In this document: one piece after another, positions 52,488-59,698 of the stretch
How positions within the stretch are numbered: position 1 is the first letter of the stretch
Layout: each line of letters opens with the position of its first letter
NCBI GenBank assembly: GCA_964434425.1
Contig: CAYSVH010000006.1
Location: 1-64,000, forward strand
Length of the DNA stretch: 64,000 nt
From: CALMEC01 sp964434425
GTDB taxonomy: Bacteria > Actinomycetota > Thermoleophilia > Miltoncostaeales > Miltoncostaeaceae
Reading direction: 5' to 3'
The notes under the pieces: model-generated
Told to the model about the DNA's origin: nothing
Databases searched by the model: none
Seen by the model: only the letters and a program-made list of their open reading frames with translations
Translations under genes and position numbers: made by a program

Positions 52488-52634
52488 CTAGGAGAAGATC
52501 GCCTCGAGCAGGGCCACGATCCAGGCCAGGATGTAGACCTGAAGCAGGACCGCGAGGTAGATCACGGCCGCCCCCGCCAGAACGGCGGCGCCCCCGAGGA
52601 TGAACTTGCCGATCGGCTTTGCGGGATTTTCCAT
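52488..52634 (-). CDS. 48-aa membrane protein
   Basis: A short gene not evident from length alone: an ATG frame with a cytoplasmic tail (MENPAKPIGKF) and a hydrophobic helix pair (ILGGAAVLAGAAVIYLAVLL, then VYILAWIVALLEAIFS). TAGGAT lies 7 nt before the ATG on the minus strand, the leaderless spacing seen in other genes here. Codon use is like the neighbours. It lies 75 nt downstream of secG on the same strand, so a link to protein translocation is possible but unproven. Confidence 0.7.
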   Translation of the reverse strand: MENPAKPIGKFILGGAAVLAGAAVIYLAVLLQVYILAWIVALLEAIFS

Positions 52635-52709
52635 GTGCGGGATCCTACCGTTCCGCCCGGCGTGCGGGTAGGGCCATCTGTCTCGGACTCACCGCCCGGC
52701 CCGGCAGCG

Positions 52710-52940
52710 CTAGAGAAGGTGCGAAAGCCAGAAGGTCGTGAGTCCCCAGAGAAGGGACGACGCGATGGTGAGGCGGGTGAGGTTGCGCTCGACGATCGCG
52801 GTGGACCCACCGTACGAACTGCCGCCGGATCCCAGGCCGAAGGCCCCCGAGAGCCCCGCGTCCTTCCCCGAATGCATGAGCACCAGGGCGATGATGATCA
52901 TCGAGAGCAGCGAGTGGATGATGACGGCGAGTGTGGTCAC
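52710..52940 (-). CDS. secG: Preprotein translocase subunit SecG
   Basis: A 76-aa membrane protein. Two membrane helices (LAVIIHSLLSMIIIALVLMH and IASSLLWGLTTFWLSHLL) flank the conserved cytoplasmic loop FGLGSGGSSYGGS. It is part of the SecYEG channel. GTG 52940 follows TACCCT by 7 nt on the minus strand, so it is probably leaderless; the longer frame upstream is not supported. Confidence 0.93.
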   Translation of the reverse strand: MTTLAVIIHSLLSMIIIALVLMHSGKDAGLSGAFGLGSGGSSYGGSTAIVERNLTRLTIASSLLWGLTTFWLSHLL

Positions 52941-53014
52941 GCGCGCAAGGGTAGCACGACCCGACGTCCCCGCCACCCACGCGTTTCGCGCGGCTGTCGG
53001 CCACCCGAACGTCC

Positions 53015-53065
53015 GGGTCCGGCACCGCGGAGAACGCTGCCGGACCCGATGACGGAGGCGTCATC
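53015..53065. other. Two adjacent hairpins in the secG upstream gap
   Basis: GGGTCCGGCA (53015-53024) / TGCCGGACCC (53038-53047) and GATGACG (53048-53054) / CGTCATC (53059-53065). No T-runs. They lie in a 226-bp gap without genes, upstream of secG and downstream of the secreted-protein gene. Confidence 0.5.
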
Positions 53066-53166
53066 CATGACGTCTCCGCGGCGTCGGCGGGACCGCGGTG
53101 CCCACGACCATCGGCACGGCCGCCGTGGACCGCCTGTCAGGTCGGCCCACGGCGACCGCGTACGTG

Positions 53167-54357
53167 TCAGCGGATCGCGCTCATCACGATCGCGCTCTTC
53201 GCCGGGTGGCCGCTCAGCCCGCTGTAGCCGCCGCGCCAGCCGCTGGGACCGCCGTGGCGGATCTCGGACCACTGGGCGAACCGGCTCCAGACGGACGGGG
53301 CCCCCTGGTAGACCCGCTGCTGAACGGTGTCGGGGATGGCGTTCAGGTTCGAACGGCGCCCGAAGGTGAGGTCCTCACCCCACATGCGGTCGATGAACGT
53401 CCGGTTGGGGAACCGCTGACGCAGGTGCCAGGCCCCCTTCGTCCCGTAGACGCTCACCGTCGGGAATGCGGTGCCCTCACGGATCGTCGGGCGGACCGTG
53501 TTGGGCCGGGAGGCCAGAAGGCGCCGTGCCGAACGGGTGAGGTCGCGGTGGTAGACCCACGACGAGTTCGAGTCGGTGCGGATGAGCGTGTAGAGGATGT
53601 TGTTCCGGTCCATGGACGCATCCGCGATCCGGATGGCCCCGGCGACGCTGGAGACCGTGTAGGTGGTGCCGTTGGTGCGCCGCAGGATCAGCTGGGACCG
53701 AAGCGACGGGGCATCGCCGGCCTGGTACATGGGCGGGGGGCCCGCCGTCACCTGCCGGAACATGATGGCGCCGTCCCCACCGCGCCACACCCCGTCGATC
53801 CGCAGCTTCCCGCCCGAACTGGACGTGCCCCACTCGGTCGTCGGCGTCGGCGTGGCGCGTCGGAGATCCGCCGTGACCAGCTCGGCGACGCGACCGGCGT
53901 CCGTGGTCCGGTCGCGTGACCAGACAACGAGCGGACCGTAGTTGTCGGCGGCGTTCAGCCGGACGGTCGCCCCGTCGTTCGTCTCGGTCTCGAGGACGCG
54001 CTCCTGACCGGTCAGGATGTTCACCGCCGCGAGGCGGTTCACCCCGCCGTCGCCCGGGCGGGTCACCAGGACCTCACCGCCGCTGACCCCGTGGAGCTTC
54101 AGATCGGTCTCGCATCCCGCGGCCGTCAGGCCGGAGACCTGGACCATCTGTCGGGTGCCGAAGCGGCGCGCCCAGACCTCGGTGGGTCCCTGGGCGGTCG
54201 TGCAGCGCGTCCAGGCCATCCAGTTCCCGAAGCGCTCGACCGTTCGGATGAACCCGTCCTGTTCGACCAGCGTGGTGGGCGCTGCTGTTGCCGATGACGC
54301 GGCGATCCCCATCCCGAGGCCCGCGGCGAGTGCTGTCGCCAGTACTCGACGTCTCAT
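53167..54357 (-). CDS. Secreted protein of unknown function
   Basis: A 396-aa exported protein with a Sec signal peptide (RRRVLATALAAGLGMGIA, cleavage after about ATA-AP). The mature part has repeated strand-turn units with Trp, e.g. FGNWMAWTRC, YGPLVVWSRD, GAWHLRQRF, suggesting a beta-propeller or similar all-beta fold. Two cysteines are spaced for one disulfide. AGGGAG precedes the ATG. No catalytic motif is recognised. Confidence 0.75.
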   Translation of the reverse strand: MRRRVLATALAAGLGMGIAASSATAAPTTLVEQDGFIRTVERFGNWMAWTRCTTAQGPTEVWARRFGTRQMVQVSGLTAAGCETDLKLHGVSGGEVLVTRPGDGGVNRLAAVNILTGQERVLETETNDGATVRLNAADNYGPLVVWSRDRTTDAGRVAELVTADLRRATPTPTTEWGTSSSGGKLRIDGVWRGGDGAIMFRQVTAGPPPMYQAGDAPSLRSQLILRRTNGTTYTVSSVAGAIRIADASMDRNNILYTLIRTDSNSSWVYHRDLTRSARRLLASRPNTVRPTIREGTAFPTVSVYGTKGAWHLRQRFPNRTFIDRMWGEDLTFGRRSNLNAIPDTVQQRVYQGAPSVWSRFAQWSEIRHGGPSGWRGGYSGLSGHPAKSAIVMSAIR

Positions 54358-54482
54358 TCGGATTACTCCCTTCGTGCGACGTTACCGGCGTGACGGTATG
54401 CACGTCCGTTCGCCCGCCGCCAGCCGCACGGTCGCCGAGAACCCCGGTGGGGCGCGATTCTTACACCGCCAGAGCGGCCTGC

Positions 54483-55598
54483 TTACATGGCGCCAACATC
54501 TGCCGCGGAAGGCGCGGCCGCGGCCGGTGCGATGACCCCGATGCGCCCGACGGGCTCGGGGAGCATCTGGCCGATCGGGTGTCCGGTGACGTCGCGGGAA
54601 CGGAGCTCGCCCATGAGGGTGTCGAGGCGGTCCCGCGGACAGGCGATGAGGAGCCCGCCGCTCGTCTGCGGGTCGAACAGGAGGGTGGCGGCATGCGGGT
54701 CGATGCCGCCCTGGAGGTCGACCCACCGCTCGAAGTGCGACCGGTTCCTGTCGACGGCCTCCGGGACGTGGCCGTCCGCGATGAGCTCAAGCGCGCCGAA
54801 GATGGGCGGAACACGGTCGATGCGGATGGCCGCACCCACGCCACTCGCGTCCACCAGCCGATGAAGGTGTCCGGCCAGTCCGAGACCGGTGACGTCGGTG
54901 ACGCAGCGGACCCCGACGGCGCGGGTCGCCGCCGCGGCGTCCCGGTTGGACCGCAGCATCAGCGCCACGGCCGTCTCGTGTGCGCTGCCGCGCACGCCCT
55001 TCTCGGCGGCGGCCACGGCCACGCCGGTCCCGAGGGACTTCGTCAGCACGAGGACGTCGCCGGGGCGTCCGGCCGCAGTCGTCGTCAGAACGCCGGGATC
55101 GACGCGCCCGACGACCGCGATCCCGTACTTGGGCTCGGGGTCGTCGATGGCGTGGCCACCGAGGATCGGGAATCCCTCGCGCGCCGCGGCCGCGGCACCC
55201 CCGCGGAGGATCCCTCCGAGGACCGACGGGTCGCCGTCCTTCGGGTAGCCCGTGATCGCAAGCCCGAAGAGCGGCTCCCCGCCCATGGCGAAGACGTGGC
55301 TCATGGCATTCGTGGCGGCGATGGCCCCGAATGTCTCGGGGTCGTCGACCAGCGGTGTGAAGAAGTCGAGGGTGCCGACGACGGCGGTGTCGTCGGTCAG
55401 GCGATAGACGCCCGCGTCGTCCAGGATATCGTTGCCCGCCAGGATCCGATCGCCGGTCGGCCCGCCGGGAATCGCGGACAGGAGGTCGGCGAGCACTCCG
55501 GGCGCGATCGTGCACCCGCATCCCGCCCCGTGGGCCATCTGGGTCCGCGGCGGCTGTGCGCCATCGACGTCGGGCGGATCAACACGGTCAGCATCCAT
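54483..55598 (-). CDS. selD: Selenophosphate synthetase (selenide, water dikinase)
   Basis: A 371-aa enzyme that makes selenophosphate for selenocysteine or selenouridine. The glycine-rich loop AHGAGCGCTI has C27 and C29 (Cys form, not Sec). The position that is Lys in E. coli SelD (CGCK) is Thr. Other motifs are intact: DDTAVVGTLDFFTP, ATNAMSHVFAMGGEP, GGHAIDDPEPKYG, TDVTGLGLAGHL, FDPQTSGGLL. TACTGT lies 6 nt before the ATG at 55598, the leaderless pattern. No selA/selB/selenouridine synthase gene is in the window. Confidence 0.92.
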   Translation of the reverse strand: MDADRVDPPDVDGAQPPRTQMAHGAGCGCTIAPGVLADLLSAIPGGPTGDRILAGNDILDDAGVYRLTDDTAVVGTLDFFTPLVDDPETFGAIAATNAMSHVFAMGGEPLFGLAITGYPKDGDPSVLGGILRGGAAAAAREGFPILGGHAIDDPEPKYGIAVVGRVDPGVLTTTAAGRPGDVLVLTKSLGTGVAVAAAEKGVRGSAHETAVALMLRSNRDAAAATRAVGVRCVTDVTGLGLAGHLHRLVDASGVGAAIRIDRVPPIFGALELIADGHVPEAVDRNRSHFERWVDLQGGIDPHAATLLFDPQTSGGLLIACPRDRLDTLMGELRSRDVTGHPIGQMLPEPVGRIGVIAPAAAAPSAADVGAM

Positions 55599-55630
55599 GG
55601 TCGAACAGTACGTCGGCGGCCGGTCGACAC

Positions 55631-55658
55631 GGCGTTGCGCGGGTACCCGCGCAACGCC
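55631..55658. promoter_or_regulatory. 28-bp perfect palindrome between selD and thioesterase genes
   Basis: GGCGTTGCGCGGGT (55631-55644) is followed without spacer by its exact complement (55645-55658). It lies between divergent selD and the thioesterase gene, 33 bp from the selD start. Likely a dimer-binding operator. Confidence 0.6.
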
Positions 55659-55709
55659 GCCGGCGGCGAACCGGAGAGCGCATCGGACCCCCATGTCATG
55701 CTTGGCCCC

Positions 55710-56135
55710 GTGACTGGTCGAAAAAAGCTCTCGGGCGAGTTCACGCCACACTGTTTCGGATGTGGGAGCGCCAACCCGCGCGGTCTCCAGCTCGACATCT
55801 ACCAGGACGGCACCGACGCCGTCGCCACGTTCGTGGCCACGTCGGATCTGGGCGGATGGCCGGAGCGCCTGCACGGCGGGATCGTCGGGCTGCTGGTCGA
55901 CGAGATGCTCGTCTATGCCGGTGCGCCGCACGACCTGTGGGGGATGACGGCGAAGGTCCGCTACTGGATGCGCAAGCCGATCCCGTTCGACGTCCCCCTG
56001 CAGCTGCGGTCACGCATGATCCAGCGAAGCGACCGGGCGTTCCGCGCCACGGTCACCATCCACCTCCCGGACGACGTCCTGGCGGCCGAGGGCGAGGGCA
56101 TGTGCGTCCTGCGACCCCGCGACGCCGCCGGCTGA
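55710..56135 (+). CDS. Hotdog-fold thioesterase (PaaI-like)
   Basis: A 141-aa hotdog thioesterase. The HCFGCGSANPRGLQL opening is typical of the PaaI/YbgC-like group with a CxxC-type start; WPERLHGGIVGLLVDEML carries the active-site region, and the later TAKVRYWMRKPIPFDVPLQL is a central strand. GTG 55710 lies 7 nt after CATGCT; an ATG at 55698 is in frame too. Substrates of such proteins are acyl-CoA esters; no specific pathway is indicated here. Confidence 0.85.
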   Translation: MTGRKKLSGEFTPHCFGCGSANPRGLQLDIYQDGTDAVATFVATSDLGGWPERLHGGIVGLLVDEMLVYAGAPHDLWGMTAKVRYWMRKPIPFDVPLQLRSRMIQRSDRAFRATVTIHLPDDVLAAEGEGMCVLRPRDAAG

Positions 56136-56224
56136 CGGACCCCTCCGTCCCCCTCCACGCCCACGCCTCGGTGGCGCTACTCATCTAGCATCCGACGTTC
56201 GGCAACCCTCGACGAAGGAACCAC

Positions 56225-57070
56225 GTGAGCGACCAGCTCATCCGCCTCGGCCACAGCCCCGATCCCGACGACGCGTTCATGTTCTACGCGCTCGCCGAAG
56301 AACCGAAGATCCCCACCGACGGTTTCCGGTTCGAGCACCTCCTGCGCGACATCGAGACCCTCAATCAATGGGCCACCGAGGGTCGCCTCGAGGTGACGGC
56401 GATGTCGGTCCACGCGTACGCGTACGTCGCCGACCGGTACCGTCTCCTGCCGCACGGCGCCTCGATGGGCGAGAAGTACGGCCCGATCGTCGTGGCCAAG
56501 GAACCCATGGACGTGGCGGACCTGCAGGGCAAGCGCATCGCGGTGCCCGGTCTGTGGACCAGCGCCTTCCTCGAGCTCCAGCTCCTCATCGGGAAGGTCG
56601 CCGATCCCGTCATCACGCCCTTCGACGAGATCTTCGACGCCGTCGACGAGGGACGCGCCGACGTCGGACTCGTCATCCACGAAGGACAGCTCACCTACGA
56701 GGACAACGGGTTCGAGCTCATCGTGGACCTCGGGGTCTGGTGGGACGAGCTGACCGGCGGGCTCCCGCTCCCCCTCGGGGCGAACGCCGTCCGCCGCGAC
56801 CTGGGCGAGGAGACCATGGTCCGCCTCTCGAGGGTGCTGCACGACAGCATCGCGTACGGGCTCGCCCATCGGCGCCCCGCGCTCGACTACGCCGGCAGAT
56901 GGGGACGCGGACTGAACGACGATCTGACGGATCGCTTCGTCGAGATGTACGTGAACGACCGCACCCTGGACTACGGCGACGACGGTCGTGAGGCCGTGGC
57001 GGAGCTCCTGCGGCGGGCGGCACATGCCGGACTCATCCCGGCATCCGTCCCGGTGGACTGGGTGCCGTGA
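56225..57070 (+). CDS. mqnD: 1,4-dihydroxy-6-naphthoate synthase (futalosine pathway)
   Basis: A 281-aa enzyme that makes the menaquinone naphthoate ring from cyclic dehypoxanthine futalosine. GHSPDPDDAFMFYAL at the N-terminus is the MqnD signature, followed by AVPGLWTSAFLELQL and IHEGQLTYEDNGF, the periplasmic-binding-protein-like fold. GAAGGA precedes GTG 56225; TAGCAT at 56187-56192 is a -10 candidate. Its presence indicates the futalosine route to menaquinone. The stop overlaps the next gene by 4 nt. Confidence 0.95.
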   Translation: MSDQLIRLGHSPDPDDAFMFYALAEEPKIPTDGFRFEHLLRDIETLNQWATEGRLEVTAMSVHAYAYVADRYRLLPHGASMGEKYGPIVVAKEPMDVADLQGKRIAVPGLWTSAFLELQLLIGKVADPVITPFDEIFDAVDEGRADVGLVIHEGQLTYEDNGFELIVDLGVWWDELTGGLPLPLGANAVRRDLGEETMVRLSRVLHDSIAYGLAHRRPALDYAGRWGRGLNDDLTDRFVEMYVNDRTLDYGDDGREAVAELLRRAAHAGLIPASVPVDWVP

Positions 57071-57519
57071 CCGCCGCGGCGGCCGATACGCCGTGGAAGG
57101 ACTGGGCCGCCGAGATCGACGCATGGACGGAGCGGTTCCGAGAGGTCGCCGACCCTCCGGAACCGTTCGCCACAGCCATCCGTGAGAGGTGGACGACGGC
57201 GGCCCGCACCCGACTGGCCGTCGACGCGCAGGCGTACATGGAACGCCAGCACGCCTACATGGAGACACTGCGGCGAGAGGGGATGGACCTTGTGCGCCTG
57301 GACGTGAAGTCGGGGTGCGAGTACTGCATGCGCTACGACGGGTCCGCCTACAGCCTGAACGGCGATACCCCCGGATTGACGCCTCCCCCACCGCTCCCGA
57401 TCTGCCCCGCATGTCGACCGGTCCTGAACCTCCTGACGCCGTTCTTCATGCAGCAATCGGGGCTCACAATCGACGATCTCGTCGAACGGTCGGTGCCTTT
57501 TGTCCCGTTCGACGAATAG
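57067..57519 (+). CDS. Hypothetical protein with two Cys pairs
   Basis: A 150-aa protein coupled to mqnD (GTGA overlap). Helical N-terminus; then SGCEYCMRYDGSAYSLNG and a proline run leading to ICPACRPVL give a CxxC...CxxC zinc-binding pair. The pattern recalls the Cys-rich part of phage head morphogenesis proteins, but nothing else supports that. It has no signal peptide. Function unknown; its coupling to mqnD hints at a quinone link. Confidence 0.7.
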   Translation: MTAAAADTPWKDWAAEIDAWTERFREVADPPEPFATAIRERWTTAARTRLAVDAQAYMERQHAYMETLRREGMDLVRLDVKSGCEYCMRYDGSAYSLNGDTPGLTPPPPLPICPACRPVLNLLTPFFMQQSGLTIDDLVERSVPFVPFDE

Positions 57520-57592
57520 CGAAGTCGGGTTCCCACCGAAAACCCTCATCGCCTTCACCTGAAGCTAACAATGGGCTGGCAGGCTGCTTCCC

Positions 57593-58375
57593 ATGTCAAC
57601 AGCCCCTCCCTTGAAGCGGCAGTCACGCTCCGGCCGCACCAGCACAGCTCAGACACGCACCGGCACCCTCCGCCTCGCGGATTCCCCCGACCGACTCCCC
57701 CTCCGTCGGATGGAACTCTTCACCGGTATCCCGGACGGCGACCTCGACATCCTCGAGGCACGGCTCGGAATGATCCGGTGGCCGCAGGGCGCTGAGGAAC
57801 CCGCCCCCTTGGAGCGGTTGGACCACGTCTACCTGGTTCGCGAAGGACGCCTCGCGCTCTACGAGCGGATCTCGCCCGACCACGAGGTCATGGTCGCGAT
57901 CCTCGAGCCCGGTGCCATCTGGTCAACCCTCGGTAACGTGACACCCCCGGGCCTGGCGGCACTCGAGGCGTCGGCCATCTCACCACTCCCGGCACGCGCG
58001 CTTGAGGCCCTCTCGACCCGCTATCCGCGGCTCGGGCGGAACCTCGCGGCGATGCTCTCGGAACGGGTGAACACCCTGTCGCAGACCATCGCCATGGTCA
58101 GCGAGATGCGGGTCGAGGACCGTCTGCGTGCACGTCTGCACCAGCTGGCCGAGCGCTTCGGGGTCACGGGTAAGGACGGGATTCGACTCCATCTCGACCT
58201 CACCCACGCCCAGTGGGCGTCGCTCGTCGGCGCCTCCCGGGAAGCCGTCACCACCGCGTTCGGAAAGCTGAAGAGCCAGAACGACGTGGAGCTCGACGGC
58301 CGCGATATCCTCATCCCGTGGTCGGCCGTGCACGAGCACGAGGCCGGCCTCAACGAGGCCCTCGCCGTCGGCTGA
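57593..58375 (+). CDS. Crp/Fnr-family transcriptional regulator
   Basis: A 260-aa regulator. The beta-barrel effector domain is degenerate (VYLVREGRLALYERISPDHE, VMVAILEPGAIW) and lacks the Arg-Ser cAMP pocket signature, so it may bind another effector or none. The C-terminal HTH is LTHAQWASLVGASREAVTTA. It lacks the N-terminal Fe-S cysteines of Fnr. ATG 57593 is the first start of the frame, 73 nt after the mqnD-linked gene. Confidence 0.85.
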   Translation: MSTAPPLKRQSRSGRTSTAQTRTGTLRLADSPDRLPLRRMELFTGIPDGDLDILEARLGMIRWPQGAEEPAPLERLDHVYLVREGRLALYERISPDHEVMVAILEPGAIWSTLGNVTPPGLAALEASAISPLPARALEALSTRYPRLGRNLAAMLSERVNTLSQTIAMVSEMRVEDRLRARLHQLAERFGVTGKDGIRLHLDLTHAQWASLVGASREAVTTAFGKLKSQNDVELDGRDILIPWSAVHEHEAGLNEALAVG

Positions 58376-58430
58376 CATGCCGGACGGCACGTCCTGTTCC
58401 CGAAGCGCCGGCTTCGGGAACGGATAGCTC

Positions 58431-58814
58431 TCAGGTGGTGGGAGCCCGGCCTCCCAGCGGGGTCCCACCGCCTGAGGATCCCTCGGTCGCCGCGGAGGCG
58501 TTCGACGAGGGAACCTTGGAATCTTCTGAACGCTCCCGCCCCACGCGGGGAAGCGCGATGAGCATGAGTGCGACACCGGCCAGGACGCATGCGATGGCCG
58601 TGAACACCCACGTCGTGTGACGCGAGAGACCCTCTCCTCCGAAGGTCATGACGGCGACCCGGATCACGAGCCCGCCACCGGCCAGAAGGAGGCTGAGGCC
58701 GGCGGGTCCGGCGACGACGAGTCGGCGACGCTCCGCCCGATCACGCCGCGCCGCGTCGTCCACCTGGGCGACGGGGCTGCACGGCTGGAGCTGTGCGTGG
58801 ATCCGCGTGCTCAT
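58431..58814 (-). CDS. Hypothetical two-helix membrane protein
   Basis: A 127-aa protein with a basic N-terminus, two membrane segments (RLVVAGPAGLSLLLAGGGLV and TTWVFTAIACVLAGVALMLI) and a Ser/Gly-rich tail. ATG 58814 begins MSTRIHAQL; a longer frame upstream is Pro/Arg-rich and unsupported. TATATG at 58901-58906 (minus strand) is a good -10, giving an 80-nt leader. Function unknown. Confidence 0.65.
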   Translation of the reverse strand: MSTRIHAQLQPCSPVAQVDDAARRDRAERRRLVVAGPAGLSLLLAGGGLVIRVAVMTFGGEGLSRHTTWVFTAIACVLAGVALMLIALPRVGRERSEDSKVPSSNASAATEGSSGGGTPLGGRAPTT

Positions 58815-59172
58815 CGCGGGTGTTCCCACGGTACGGGGCCGGCCGACGCACAGCGCGCGCGCCCGGAGGTACGGGGATCGAGACATCGCGGGGAAGCGTC
58901 CATATAGGTCCGGCTACCGTCCTTGGCTGCGCGTTGACGACAGAGGCGTAGAGAATCCGCCGAAGCACGTCTCTCATCGGCAGCTCGCCGGGAAAGCATG
59001 AGCGAATCGTCGCGTCACCCCGCACCGGCCGGCGCACCGGCGAGACGAAATGGACATCACGGCCGCGGGGCGCCGTCCGCATGCCGACGCGAGCGACGAT
59101 GGTGGTCCGCTGACTCGCGGTCCGTCCGCCCTGGAGGCCGGATCGCGGCCGAGCGGCCCCGTTGGCCGGTGC
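58815..59172. other. Gene-poor stretch
   Basis: 358 bp between a membrane-protein gene start and a lipoprotein gene end, both minus. It contains the TATATG -10 (58901-58906) and a minus-strand frame (LRRILYASVVNAQPRTVAG, near 58960) without start or coding bias. Nothing else is recognised. Confidence 0.4.
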
Positions 59173-59649
59173 TCAGTTCCCGGGGGAGTCGCCGACCGCC
59201 CGAAGATTTTCGGCCGCGAGGTTCAGATCGGACGCGGCCCTCCGCGCCGCCGCGGGCTCACCGGCACGGGCCGCCGCCTCCAGGCGTCGCATCGCCGCCA
59301 GCACGGGGTTGTACGCCGCGGCGCTCCGCACCCTCTGAGCCTCGAGTCGTTGGTCCTCGAGCCGCATGGCCGACAGCCGCTGGGACACGCCCTGTGCGGT
59401 GCGCATCGGCTCACCCATGTCAGCCGCCGCGGCCCTCAGCGCCTGCGGCGTCGCCGGATTGGGCAACGCGGCGACCGCGGCCGCGAAATCCCGCACGGCC
59501 TCCGCGCCGAGGGCGGCGTCGGCGAGGTACTGCTCCGCGCCCGCCGTGCGACCGACGGCCAATGTTCCGGTCGACACGGGGTCCGACCCGCCGCATCCGA
59601 CGAGTACGCCCATGACGAGGATGAGAAGCGCGCAGGAGAGGGTTCGCAC
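59173..59649 (-). CDS. Helical lipoprotein
   Basis: A 158-aa lipoprotein with signal peptide and lipobox LVGCGGS (Cys about 19). The mature part is an Ala-rich helical bundle (YLADAALGAEAVRDFAAAV, ALRAAAADMGEPMRTA). No catalytic motif. GTG 59649 follows TAGGCT by 6 nt on the minus strand, so it is likely leaderless. It is divergent from guaB, with the two -10 elements about 25 bp apart. Confidence 0.8.
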   Translation of the reverse strand: MRTLSCALLILVMGVLVGCGGSDPVSTGTLAVGRTAGAEQYLADAALGAEAVRDFAAAVAALPNPATPQALRAAAADMGEPMRTAQGVSQRLSAMRLEDQRLEAQRVRSAAAYNPVLAAMRRLEAAARAGEPAAARRAASDLNLAAENLRAVGDSPGN

Positions 59650-59684
59650 TCGGCGAGCCTAGCGTTCCCGTCACGCGGCTGGTC

Positions 59685-59690
59685 TATTCT
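59685..59690 (+). promoter_or_regulatory. -10 element of leaderless guaB
   Basis: TATTCT is 8 nt before the ATG at 59699. The opposite-strand lipoprotein gene has TAGGCT (complement of 59656-59661) 6 nt before its GTG. Confidence 0.6.
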
Positions 59691-59698
59691 CGGTCCCG

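Noticed and set aside
57297..57420. Phage head morphogenesis (MuF-like) domain
   Set aside because: Only the Cys-pair spacing is similar; no other phage gene is nearby and the gene is coupled to mqnD.
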